This document shows positions 8,829 through 15,494 of a stretch of DNA of 64,000 bases, piece after piece. Below the pieces are notes generated by a model. That model had not been told where the DNA came from. It worked only from the letters and a program-made list of their open reading frames with translations, and made no database searches. Within the stretch, counting starts at the first letter, position 1. The number at the start of each line of letters is the position of its first letter. Made by a program: the position numbers and the translations under genes. Source of the stretch: Bacillota bacterium (GTDB taxonomy: Bacteria; Bacillota; Clostridia; Acetivibrionales; DSM-1351); assembly GCA_023439045.1 (NCBI GenBank), contig JAEXOY010000018.1, positions 1-64,000 of the forward strand, in the 5' to 3' direction.

Positions 8829-9743
8829 ATGGCAAGATTTTGTACATATTGCGGAACTCCGCTAGAAGAAGGACAGACATGCGTTTGCAGACAACAGGCA
8901 GCAGCAGCTGATCCTAACATTCAACAAACAAATCAGGTACCACAGCCGCCCCCCCAACCACAGCATCAAGAGTACCAGCAAGCAAGTCAGCCCAACTTTG
9001 AACAAGCAAGTCCGTATCAGCAACCTTACCAACAGCAGTATCAACCAGAATACCAGCAAACTAATCCGCAACCGCAGGCTCAATACGCTCCACAATTTCA
9101 GCAACCGGTCTATAAAGAGAATGAATCTGCTAAGTTTATGAAAAGAATGCTTGCGATTAGTACAGCATTCATCAAGAATCCGGCTAGTACCGTAAAAGAG
9201 TCCGCAAAGCAGGCTGATTTATTTACGGGATTTTTCTTTGCAGCTGCTCTTGCTCTCATGATGAGTCTTTATTCACTCGTCATGATAAAGAGCTCCGGGC
9301 TTGGAAGCTTATTATCTTTTTCGGGTTCTTCTTTTTCTTATTATGTGGGAACATTTTTTAGAACATTATTATCGGGCGCGGTTCAATACTTTATACTCAC
9401 TGCAATTATATTCGGTATATCCAAGATATTTAAAAGCCAATGCAAATACAAATCTCTTCTTTCAGGGATAGGGGTTGCATCCATTCCAGTTACTGCTGGA
9501 ATTACTGTGGCAATGGTATTTACTTGGTTTTTACCATCACTGGCCTTTTTGGTTATTATATTTGGTATACTGATGTCAATTATTCTTGCCGTTCCTATGC
9601 TTACTGAGATTTCTGCAATGGACGAGAATAAGATAACCTATACGATTGCGCTTTCATATTTGGCATATTATTCAATCTATTTATTAGTAATTGTTCAGCA
9701 GCTCAAGTTGTCTGCAGCCGGAATGATAGGCTCATTGTTTTAG
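8829..9743 (+). CDS. zinc-ribbon, Gln/Pro-rich, Yip1-like membrane protein
   Basis: This predicted membrane protein of 304 residues starts at 8829, eight bases after ACAGGAGG; a longer frame from 8736 has no ribosome site. It opens with a zinc ribbon (CTYCGTPLEEGQTCVC, residues 5-20). A low-complexity Gln/Pro/Tyr-rich linker of about 80 residues follows (PQPPPQPQ, YQQPYQQQYQPEYQQ). The C-terminal part has about five hydrophobic helices, resembling Yip1-type domains of unknown function. The role is unknown. A terminator follows, so it is probably a single-gene unit. Confidence 0.75.
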   Translation: MARFCTYCGTPLEEGQTCVCRQQAAAADPNIQQTNQVPQPPPQPQHQEYQQASQPNFEQASPYQQPYQQQYQPEYQQTNPQPQAQYAPQFQQPVYKENESAKFMKRMLAISTAFIKNPASTVKESAKQADLFTGFFFAAALALMMSLYSLVMIKSSGLGSLLSFSGSSFSYYVGTFFRTLLSGAVQYFILTAIIFGISKIFKSQCKYKSLLSGIGVASIPVTAGITVAMVFTWFLPSLAFLVIIFGILMSIILAVPMLTEISAMDENKITYTIALSYLAYYSIYLLVIVQQLKLSAAGMIGSLF

Positions 9744-9796
9744 ATAACCACCTGATATTATAGTATTTTATTTTAACTAAATTTTTAAGACTGATT

Positions 9797-9838
9797 TCAA
9801 GGAGCCTCACAGCAAATCTGTAAAGGCTCCTTGAATGT
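9797..9838 (+). terminator. rho-independent terminator
   Basis: A 10-bp perfect stem, TCAAGGAGCC (9797-9806) with GGCTCCTTGA (9825-9834), is followed by a modest T-run. It closes the zinc-ribbon membrane protein gene. Confidence 0.7.
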
Positions 9839-9963
9839 TTAATTACTAAATTTATCCTTGAAATGTTTTTATTACTTTATAAAGTATAATATAATAAAAA
9901 TAAATAGGGTTCTATAAAATGTTACAGGATTATAAAATTAATGTTATTGAGAGGAGGCCAACA

Positions 9964-10947
9964 GTGAGAACATATAATTGGGGTATACTGGGTACGGGTA
10001 ATATAGCGCACAAATTTGCAGAAGCGCTTTTAACCTTGGACAATGCCAGAATTCTTGGGGTAGGATCAAGGTCAATTGATACGGCTAGCAGTTTTGCAAA
10101 GGATTTTGGCATTAAAAAGGTATATGACAGCTATCATGAGTTAGCAGCAGACCCAGAGATTGATATTATTTATATTGCAACTCCACATCAGCTACATTAT
10201 GAGAATATGAAGCTTTGCATTATGAATGGAAAGGCTATTTTATGTGAGAAGCCTTTTGCCGTAAATGCAAAGGACGCTAAAGAAATACAGCAGCTTGCAT
10301 TACAAAAGAATATTTTTGTAATGGAGGCTTTCAAGACGAAATTTCTCCCAGTTATGAAAAAGGTTAAGGAATTAATTGATAACAAGGAAATAGGAGAAAT
10401 TAAAATGCTCAAAGCTGATTTTGGCTTTGATGGTGGTTTCAATGAAAATAAACGCCTTCTTAATCCAAAGCTTGCTGGTGGCAGCCTTCTTGACGTGGGC
10501 ATTTATCCTTTAACACTAGCAACTATGATTTTTGGGAATAAACCAAGGACCGTACATAGTATACCGCATATTGGCATTACTGGCGTTGATGAACAGGCCG
10601 TTATAATTATGGGCTTTGAAGAAGGCAAGTTAGCGCAGCTGTCCTGTGCAGTAACAACGGATATAAAGAATCAAGCACATATTATTGGCTCAAAAGGGTT
10701 CATTAGAATCCCTAATTTCTCTGCTGCTACAATTGCAGAGTTCTGTGTGAACGGTATGCCAGAGCAAATAATTGACCTGCCACATAAATGCAATGGTTTT
10801 GAATTTGAGGCTATGGAGGTTATGGAGTGCCTATCGGAGGGGAAAACTCATTCAGATATAAATCCTCTTTCAGATACTATTGCTATACTGGAAATTATGG
10901 ATAGATTGCGAAAAGAGTGGGGACTTAAATATCCATTTGAAAATTAA
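9964..10947 (+). CDS. Gfo/Idh/MocA family oxidoreductase
   Basis: This is an NAD(P)-dependent dehydrogenase of 327 residues acting on an unidentified sugar or cyclitol. The GTG start at 9964 follows GAGAGGAGG, whereas the longer frame from 9919 has no ribosome site. The N-terminal Rossmann fold shows GILGTGNIAHKFAEAL. The family signature CEKPFAVNAKDAKEI carries the catalytic-motif Lys, and GGSLLDVGIYPLTLA is the second conserved block. It stands alone, with no sugar genes around it to indicate a substrate. Confidence 0.93.
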   Translation: MRTYNWGILGTGNIAHKFAEALLTLDNARILGVGSRSIDTASSFAKDFGIKKVYDSYHELAADPEIDIIYIATPHQLHYENMKLCIMNGKAILCEKPFAVNAKDAKEIQQLALQKNIFVMEAFKTKFLPVMKKVKELIDNKEIGEIKMLKADFGFDGGFNENKRLLNPKLAGGSLLDVGIYPLTLATMIFGNKPRTVHSIPHIGITGVDEQAVIIMGFEEGKLAQLSCAVTTDIKNQAHIIGSKGFIRIPNFSAATIAEFCVNGMPEQIIDLPHKCNGFEFEAMEVMECLSEGKTHSDINPLSDTIAILEIMDRLRKEWGLKYPFEN

Positions 10948-10996
10948 GGTATAGTAAAACAGTATATTTCGGACAAATTTAGCAGTTGCCAAGCGC

Positions 10997-11040
10997 AAAA
11001 CAACTTTTGGTTGCATATTATGCAGTAAAAAAGTTGTTTT
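10997..11040 (+). promoter_or_regulatory. long hairpin immediately upstream of yabG
   Basis: A 12-bp stem, AAAACAACTTTT (10997-11008) with AAAAGTTGTTTT (11029-11040), ends one base before the GAGGTGG ribosome site of yabG. It could terminate the upstream dehydrogenase transcript or structure the yabG leader. Confidence 0.5.
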
Positions 11041-11051
11041 GAGGTGGTATT

Positions 11052-11858
11052 TTGGGTGCTTTAAGAGTTGGAGATATAGTAACAAGAAGATCTTATGGTG
11101 AAGACCTTTTGTTTAGAATAGTTAACATAACAAGAGATGAAAACAGAATAGAACACTATACTCTCAGGGGGTTATCTACCAGAATTGCAGCAGATTCTAC
11201 AAGTGAGGACTTGCTAATACAGAATTCAAGAACAGCATATGCACGTTTACAGATGGAACTCACAAGCATGAATAGAAACCTTAAGAGTGATTCCGGCATT
11301 AGAAAATTTATAACTAGAATTAAAAAGAAGCCAGGAAAAATACTTCAAATAGATTCAGCCGAAGATTTCTTGAAGCGTAGCCTCAACTTATATAAACAAA
11401 GTAGCATTGATTGCGTTGGCAAATGGGTAAGTGAAAACAGACAGTCCGAGGTAGTAGAGCAGTATATAAAATCGTATAAACCTGATATTTTAGTAATTAC
11501 AGGCCACGATGGCATAAAAAAGAATTGCAAAAACATAAATGCTATAGACAGCTATGCGAATTCAGGCTTTTTTATAGACTCAGTAAAGCTTGCTCGAAAT
11601 ATAGAGCCCGATCCCGAAAAGCTTTTTATTTTTGCTGGTGCATGTCAATCATATTATGAGGCTATTATTCAGGCAGGTGCAAATTATGCCAGCTCACCGA
11701 AGAGAGTGTTGATTAATGCCTTGGACCCAGGGATAGTTGCACAGAAGTTTTCTATCACTGACAATGAAATTACACTGATACCAAATGATGTTATACCACT
11801 TACTATTACAGGCGCAGATGGAATTGGGGGAAAACCAACAATAGGTCGGATGAAATAA
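11052..11858 (+). CDS. yabG: sporulation-specific protease YabG
   Basis: This cysteine protease processes spore coat and cortex proteins during sporulation. It starts at TTG 11052 after GAGGTGG and is 268 residues long, slightly shorter than the Bacillus protein (about 290). Diagnostic blocks are the N-terminal VGDIVTRRSYGEDLLFRI, the central ITGHDGIKKN, and FIFAGACQSYYEAIIQAGANYASSPKRVLINALDP, which holds the conserved Cys. In known spore-formers yabG is expressed from a mother-cell sigma factor; no clear sigma-E or sigma-K promoter could be assigned here. Its presence implies an endospore-former. Confidence 0.94.
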   Translation: MGALRVGDIVTRRSYGEDLLFRIVNITRDENRIEHYTLRGLSTRIAADSTSEDLLIQNSRTAYARLQMELTSMNRNLKSDSGIRKFITRIKKKPGKILQIDSAEDFLKRSLNLYKQSSIDCVGKWVSENRQSEVVEQYIKSYKPDILVITGHDGIKKNCKNINAIDSYANSGFFIDSVKLARNIEPDPEKLFIFAGACQSYYEAIIQAGANYASSPKRVLINALDPGIVAQKFSITDNEITLIPNDVIPLTITGADGIGGKPTIGRMK

Positions 11859-11960
11859 GGGTAGTAGGTGAAGCTACTAATGAGAAATATGGAAAAGCCA
11901 AAAAAAGTTCAGATGAAATAAATAGAATAATAGGATAATAGAGTAATAGGATAACAGGAT

Positions 11961-11998
11961 AAAAAAAATGCCCGGCATAGCCGGAGCATTTTTTTTTT
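11961..11998 (+). terminator. strong rho-independent terminator after yabG
   Basis: The stem AAAATGCCCGGC / GCCGGAGCATTTT runs into ten T residues ending near 11998. The preceding 11859-11960 contains an echo of the yabG 3' end (GATGAAATAA at 11849-11858 and again at 11912-11921) and short AATAGGATA repeats. Confidence 0.9.
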
Positions 11999-12101
11999 AG
12001 GGGGTTAAAATGTATTTTGTGGGGTCAGTAATAGTTATTGCCATGATTAAATAAATATATACAATTATAAGACAAATTATTTTTAAAAAAGTAAAATATT
12101 A

Positions 12102-12110
12102 TGATATAAT
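12102..12110 (+). promoter_or_regulatory. extended -10 promoter of the Ser-rich/DUF350 module
   Basis: TGATATAAT (12102-12110) is a perfect extended -10 about 85 bp upstream of the GTG start at 12195. Only a T-rich, non-consensus -35 region is present. The rest of the 11999-12194 gap holds nothing else recognisable. Confidence 0.5.
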
Positions 12111-12194
12111 GCTTTTAGTTTGTTAAATTTACCAAGTTTTAACAATAGTGTTTTTAATACATATACATGGGTAGCCTTGCGGAGGTTGATTTTT

Positions 12195-13118
12195 GTGAAA
12201 AGAAGAATATTTGCAGTTTTTTTGATTTTGGTTTTTATATTTACTTCAACTATTGGTATTTATGCAAAGGGATTTAGGTCGTCGGGGAGCAGGTCGTCCT
12301 TTTCTAAGTCTTTTGGAAGTTCAAAGTCTAAGTCACGCTTTTCAAGCTCTAAGTCCAAGACCACTACTAGGTCTTTGCCCGGTACTTCAAAAAGCTCTTC
12401 GACCCAAAGTTCTTCAACCTCAAAAAGCTCTAATACAAGTGGGTTTACGTCTAAGAGCTCCACGTCGAGAAAGACATCTTACATGTCAGATACATACAAG
12501 AGCCAGGTTTCTAGCAAAAATTATAATAAGTACAAGCAAACTTTAAATAATGATCAGCAAAAGGTATACACTGATTCTATGAAGCGTGACTATACTACAA
12601 GCAGCCGTAGAATGAACTTTGAAAATGCTATGAATACCAGGACTTCAAGAATTAATGCTTTTAGTGCCAAACGACCTATTTTTATTAATGTCAATACTGG
12701 TATGTTTGGCAGTCCATTCTCTTATGGGTATGCATATGTTGGCCCATGGGACTTATGGTTTTTGACCAGAGCATCGGAGATGTTTTGGTATCACCATTGG
12801 CTCGAGATTATCCCTTACAGAAGCTATTTCAATCAGCAGGATTTCAATAAGCTTGAAGCAAGAGTAAATGAGTTGGAAAAGCAAGGTATACAAAGGGATA
12901 CCAATTATTTAGACCCTGATGTTGATCCTGATTTACAGCTTTCTCAGCAATATCAGGAGGAGAACGTTGACAAGGTATACTATACCGATAAGGAAAGCGG
13001 ACCAGGGGTTGGTACTGTTGTTATTGTGACAATTGTTATAGGTGTCGGAGCTTTTATTGCATTTAGGAAACTTTCAAAACCAAAAAAGAAGAAGTCTCAC
13101 TATAGTAGCATTTACTAA
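12195..13118 (+). CDS. Ser/Lys-rich membrane protein of the DUF350 module
   Basis: This predicted single-pass envelope protein has 307 residues. The GTG start at 12195 follows GCGGAGG and gives a clean signal segment (VKRRIFAVFLILVFIFTSTIGIYAKG). Residues about 30-105 are almost entirely Ser, Lys, Thr, Phe and Gly (for example SSFSKSFGSSKSKSRFSSSK). A Tyr/Asn-rich central region with WYHHWLEIIPYRSYF follows, then a predicted helix, a C-terminal transmembrane segment (VVIVTIVIGVGAFIAF) and a basic cytoplasmic tail (KPKKKKSHYSSIY). No family is recognised. It is 19 bp upstream of the YjfK/DUF4178-like gene and is probably co-transcribed with it. Confidence 0.8.
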   Translation: MKRRIFAVFLILVFIFTSTIGIYAKGFRSSGSRSSFSKSFGSSKSKSRFSSSKSKTTTRSLPGTSKSSSTQSSSTSKSSNTSGFTSKSSTSRKTSYMSDTYKSQVSSKNYNKYKQTLNNDQQKVYTDSMKRDYTTSSRRMNFENAMNTRTSRINAFSAKRPIFINVNTGMFGSPFSYGYAYVGPWDLWFLTRASEMFWYHHWLEIIPYRSYFNQQDFNKLEARVNELEKQGIQRDTNYLDPDVDPDLQLSQQYQEENVDKVYYTDKESGPGVGTVVIVTIVIGVGAFIAFRKLSKPKKKKSHYSSIY

Positions 13119-13137
13119 TAAAATGGGGTGATGTCTT

Positions 13138-13725
13138 GTGTTTAAAAAGAAATTAGATATAGATAAAATGCTAAATCCTCTTAATATAAACAAAAATTCT
13201 ATGATTGAGTTTAACCTTGATGATTTAAAGGAAATGGGGTTTTTTCGCTTTAGAAAGATTATCCAGATGGATGTAGGAAAACGTTCATATGTACGATACC
13301 TTTTGTATTCACAATCAGAGGAACAGGAGTTTGTGCTGGAGGTATTTACTCTGCCGTCCGGGCAAAAAGAAGTTTTTTTGTATGAATTAATAGAAACAAT
13401 ACCATTTACCCCTGAGTTTATGGAGGTTGTTGGACAAAAGTATCTTACCACTCCAAACGGAGAGGAGTTTGAACGGTGTATAATGCCTGAGATGGATTGC
13501 AGGCTTGATGGTACCAATGGTAGCATCTTAGTATATGACTTAGAATCAGAGAGGATTGAAAGACAGGTAGAGGTTGAAATTTGGGACTACCAAAGAGAAG
13601 CAGAAGGATATACTGAATATCTTAATATGGAGATGTTAAGGGACAATGGTATGTTTAGAGTATTTGTTGGTCAAATGTTAGAGGACGTGTTTTATAAGCT
13701 GTATCAAGGGTTGGATAAAGATTAG
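13138..13725 (+). CDS. YjfK/DUF4178-like soluble protein
   Basis: This 195-residue protein without membrane segments begins at GTG 13138, a few bases after GGGGTGATG. Beta-strand-rich blocks such as QEFVLEVFTLPSGQKEVFLYELIETIPFT and the C-terminal VEIWDYQREAEGYTEYLNME resemble the DUF4178/DUF2491 group that is found beside DUF350 membrane proteins, as in the Escherichia coli yjfK-yjfL pair. I could not verify the family. The close spacing to a double-DUF350 protein 45 bp downstream supports the assignment. The biochemical function is unknown. Confidence 0.65.
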   Translation: MFKKKLDIDKMLNPLNINKNSMIEFNLDDLKEMGFFRFRKIIQMDVGKRSYVRYLLYSQSEEQEFVLEVFTLPSGQKEVFLYELIETIPFTPEFMEVVGQKYLTTPNGEEFERCIMPEMDCRLDGTNGSILVYDLESERIERQVEVEIWDYQREAEGYTEYLNMEMLRDNGMFRVFVGQMLEDVFYKLYQGLDKD

Positions 13726-13770
13726 CAATCTATAGATGGTTTGTTAAAGATTACAAATTGGAGGATTTTT

Positions 13771-14667
13771 ATGGAGTACTTATTATTTTTTCTAAAGGAT
13801 TTGTCATTTAGCTTCGTTATAATGACAGTAGGCTTTATACTAGGTTGGATGATTTATAACCATATTGTTTTAAAGGACGTATGCCTAAAGGAAGCACTAT
13901 TTGAAAAGGATAATGTTGCAGCTTGGATAGAATTTATCGGTGCATTTGTTTTCCCGGTATTGTTTTTGGCAGGAGAGGGAATTAAGGGATCAGCTAGTGA
14001 CAATATTTATGTAGATTTGGCGGTTTGTACAGGTTATACCATTTTTTACATAGCTATACTTACACTTCTGAGGCTTTCTTCAAAGTTTATTGTGAGTGCT
14101 ATCAACCAAAAGGATAGCAGCGGAAAGATATGCTTAAACAAAGAGATTATTGAACAAGGAAATGTTGGTGCAGCGTTGTTCTCGGTATCATTATCAGTTA
14201 TATTTGTAATAGTAATCAGATACATTGACCTCGTAGAAATTATTAACGGAAATGGCTTTTCAGCTTTAATAAAGATTCTAATGTTTGTAGCATTTATGCT
14301 AATTGCGTTAGTTGCATACACTTTTATTCTTAGAATAAGAACAACGCTATTTAAAGAGTTGTTTATTGATAACAACGCAGCAGCAGGTGTTGGGTTGTTA
14401 GGATTTGTATTTGCAGTACAGACTATCGTTGATGGAGCAATTTCACTCTATCAAAAGGATTTTGAAGTAATAACAGTAGCACTTGTTATAGCAATTGCAC
14501 TGCTTATTTTCGGAATTCTTTCTGTTTTGTTTAAGTTGATATTTACAAAGCTGATAAGGGTAAACATCTGGAAGGAAATCTATGAACAAAATAGTACAGG
14601 TGCTGCATTAGGGCAAGCAGCTCTTTATATTGGCATAGCAAATATTATTATAAATTTCTTGAAATAG
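13771..14667 (+). CDS. tandem DUF350 membrane protein (YjfL-like)
   Basis: This polytopic membrane protein has 298 residues. The start at 13771 follows TTGGAGG; an upstream in-frame codon at 13741 lacks a site. Four related segments, DNVAAWIEFIGAFVFP, QGNVGAALFSVSLSVI, DNNAAAGVGLLGFVFA and QNSTGAALGQAALYIG, show that two DUF350 units (each two hairpin halves) are fused. About eight transmembrane helices are evident. DUF350 proteins such as YjfL are membrane partners in envelope-stress-like operons of unknown biochemistry. It is the last gene of the three-gene module. Confidence 0.85.
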   Translation: MEYLLFFLKDLSFSFVIMTVGFILGWMIYNHIVLKDVCLKEALFEKDNVAAWIEFIGAFVFPVLFLAGEGIKGSASDNIYVDLAVCTGYTIFYIAILTLLRLSSKFIVSAINQKDSSGKICLNKEIIEQGNVGAALFSVSLSVIFVIVIRYIDLVEIINGNGFSALIKILMFVAFMLIALVAYTFILRIRTTLFKELFIDNNAAAGVGLLGFVFAVQTIVDGAISLYQKDFEVITVALVIAIALLIFGILSVLFKLIFTKLIRVNIWKEIYEQNSTGAALGQAALYIGIANIIINFLK

Positions 14668-14786
14668 AATAAAGCTGACAGTTGGTGTTATTATAAGTCA
14701 TGATAATAGTAGCAGAGCAGGGCGCCTTATTCATACATTATTAATAACATTGTTATACAATTGAAATATTATTTTTTAGCAAATAG

Positions 14787-14795
14787 TGGTATACT
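14787..14795 (+). promoter_or_regulatory. extended -10 promoter of the candidate sRNA
   Basis: TGGTATACT (14787-14795) is an extended -10. There is no -35 at standard spacing; TTGAAA at 14761 is too far away. The predicted start is about 14802. Confidence 0.45.
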
Positions 14796-14801
14796 AATAT
14801 T

Positions 14802-14920
14802 GTGAAAGCAGTTAAGCTTTTTCATTTTGTTCCTCCTTTAAACATATTGATTTTGTTTGTACATAAAGCACCTATATTTATCAGGAATTATTATAAAATA
14901 TATAACAGGGTGCTTTTTTT
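14802..14920 (+). ncRNA. candidate small RNA with a CCTCCTTT motif
   Basis: This predicted transcript of about 120 nt runs from an extended -10 promoter to an intrinsic terminator (AAAGCACC at 14865-14872 with GGTGCTTT at 14909-14916, then T residues to 14920). A small 5' stem (GAAAGC with GCTTTTTC) precedes CCTCCTTT at 14832-14839, complementary to a Shine-Dalgarno core. The 66-residue frame over this span has no ribosome site and looks non-coding. It fits no RNA family I recognise. The remainder of the 14668-15002 gap holds no gene. Confidence 0.4.
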
Positions 14921-14967
14921 CTGTGCTTTTTTAGTTACTACAATTTACAAAATGGAAAACATATGTA

Positions 14968-14996
14968 TTGATATAAAAAATTTTTTGGGTTATAAT
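14968..14996 (+). promoter_or_regulatory. sigma-A promoter of the SRP RNA
   Basis: TTGATA (14968-14973), 17 bp and TATAAT (14991-14996) give a near-consensus promoter with a start near 15003. A 6-bp hairpin (AGTGCT 15002-15007 with AGCACT 15016-15021) forms the very 5' end of the precursor. Confidence 0.8.
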
Positions 14997-15030
14997 GTGT
15001 AAGTGCTATTTTACAAGCACTCATTTATGT

Positions 15031-15309
15031 CAGGTTTGGCTGTACTAGATGGGGAGGTAGCGGTGCTCTGTACCTGCAATCCGCTATAGCAGGATTGAAT
15101 TCCCTTCCTCGGCTTTGGTGTGTGGCGTCTGACTCATGCAAGTGGTAATGAAGATCGGGTCTAGCGCAATAGAACACTGTGAACCCCGTCAGGTCCGGAA
15201 GGAAGCAGCGGTAAGCGGTAAAGTCTATGTGCCGCTAGAATACCTGGTCAGAGCTAACTACATGTGTAGCGGTCATATACTTCTGTCAAAGAAGGGTGTA
15301 CAGCCTTCA
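15031..15309 (+). ncRNA. ffs: large bacterial signal recognition particle RNA (4.5S/scRNA type)
   Basis: This is the RNA scaffold of the SRP, pairing with Ffh to target membrane proteins. The helix-8 Ffh-binding domain is unmistakable: GGTCCGGAAGGAAGCAGC at 15192-15209. The Alu-domain block GGGGAGGTAGCGGTGC lies at 15051-15066. The closing helix pairs GGCTGTAC (15038-15045) with GTACAGCC (15298-15305). The size of about 275 nt with an Alu domain is the form typical of Bacilli and Clostridia. The precursor probably starts near 15003 and ends at the terminator at 15321-15350. It sits directly upstream of dnaX, as in many Clostridia. Confidence 0.95.
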
Positions 15310-15317
15310 AATATTTA

Positions 15318-15353
15318 AATAAAGCCCGTTCATTTAATTGGACGGGCTTTATT
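15318..15353 (+). terminator. terminator of the SRP RNA
   Basis: The stem AAAGCCCGTT(C) pairs with GGACGGGCTTT across an ATTTAATT-type loop (about 15321-15350) and is followed by ATT. Confidence 0.8.
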
Positions 15354-15431
15354 AATCCTTATATCAGTCTACCCGATAACCTTAAATCAAGAACTATTTA
15401 CTTCAATAAATTATTATAATAATAGTTTTTG

Positions 15432-15440
15432 TGGTAAAAT
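15432..15440 (+). promoter_or_regulatory. possible extended -10 upstream of dnaX
   Basis: TGGTAAAAT (15432-15440) lies 55 bp upstream of the dnaX start, downstream of the SRP terminator. The -35 is weak. Confidence 0.4.
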
Positions 15441-15494
15441 ATATTAAACAATAAATCATTTTATTAGCAAATTTGTATAGAAAGGATAGAAGCA

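Noticed and set aside
12253..12546. Leu/Arg-rich 97-codon frame inside the Ser-rich gene
   Set aside because: It is the +1 shadow of Ser/Lys-rich coding sequence, without a ribosome site.
13074..13526. 150-codon minus-strand frame
   Set aside because: It is antisense to the Ser-rich and DUF4178-like genes, with no start signals; a shadow frame.
14802..15002. 66-codon open frame starting GTG
   Set aside because: It has no ribosome site, a composition unlike the neighbours, and overlaps a promoter-terminator interval and the SRP promoter; better read as non-coding RNA.
15136..15318. 60-codon open frame
   Set aside because: It lies wholly inside the SRP RNA.
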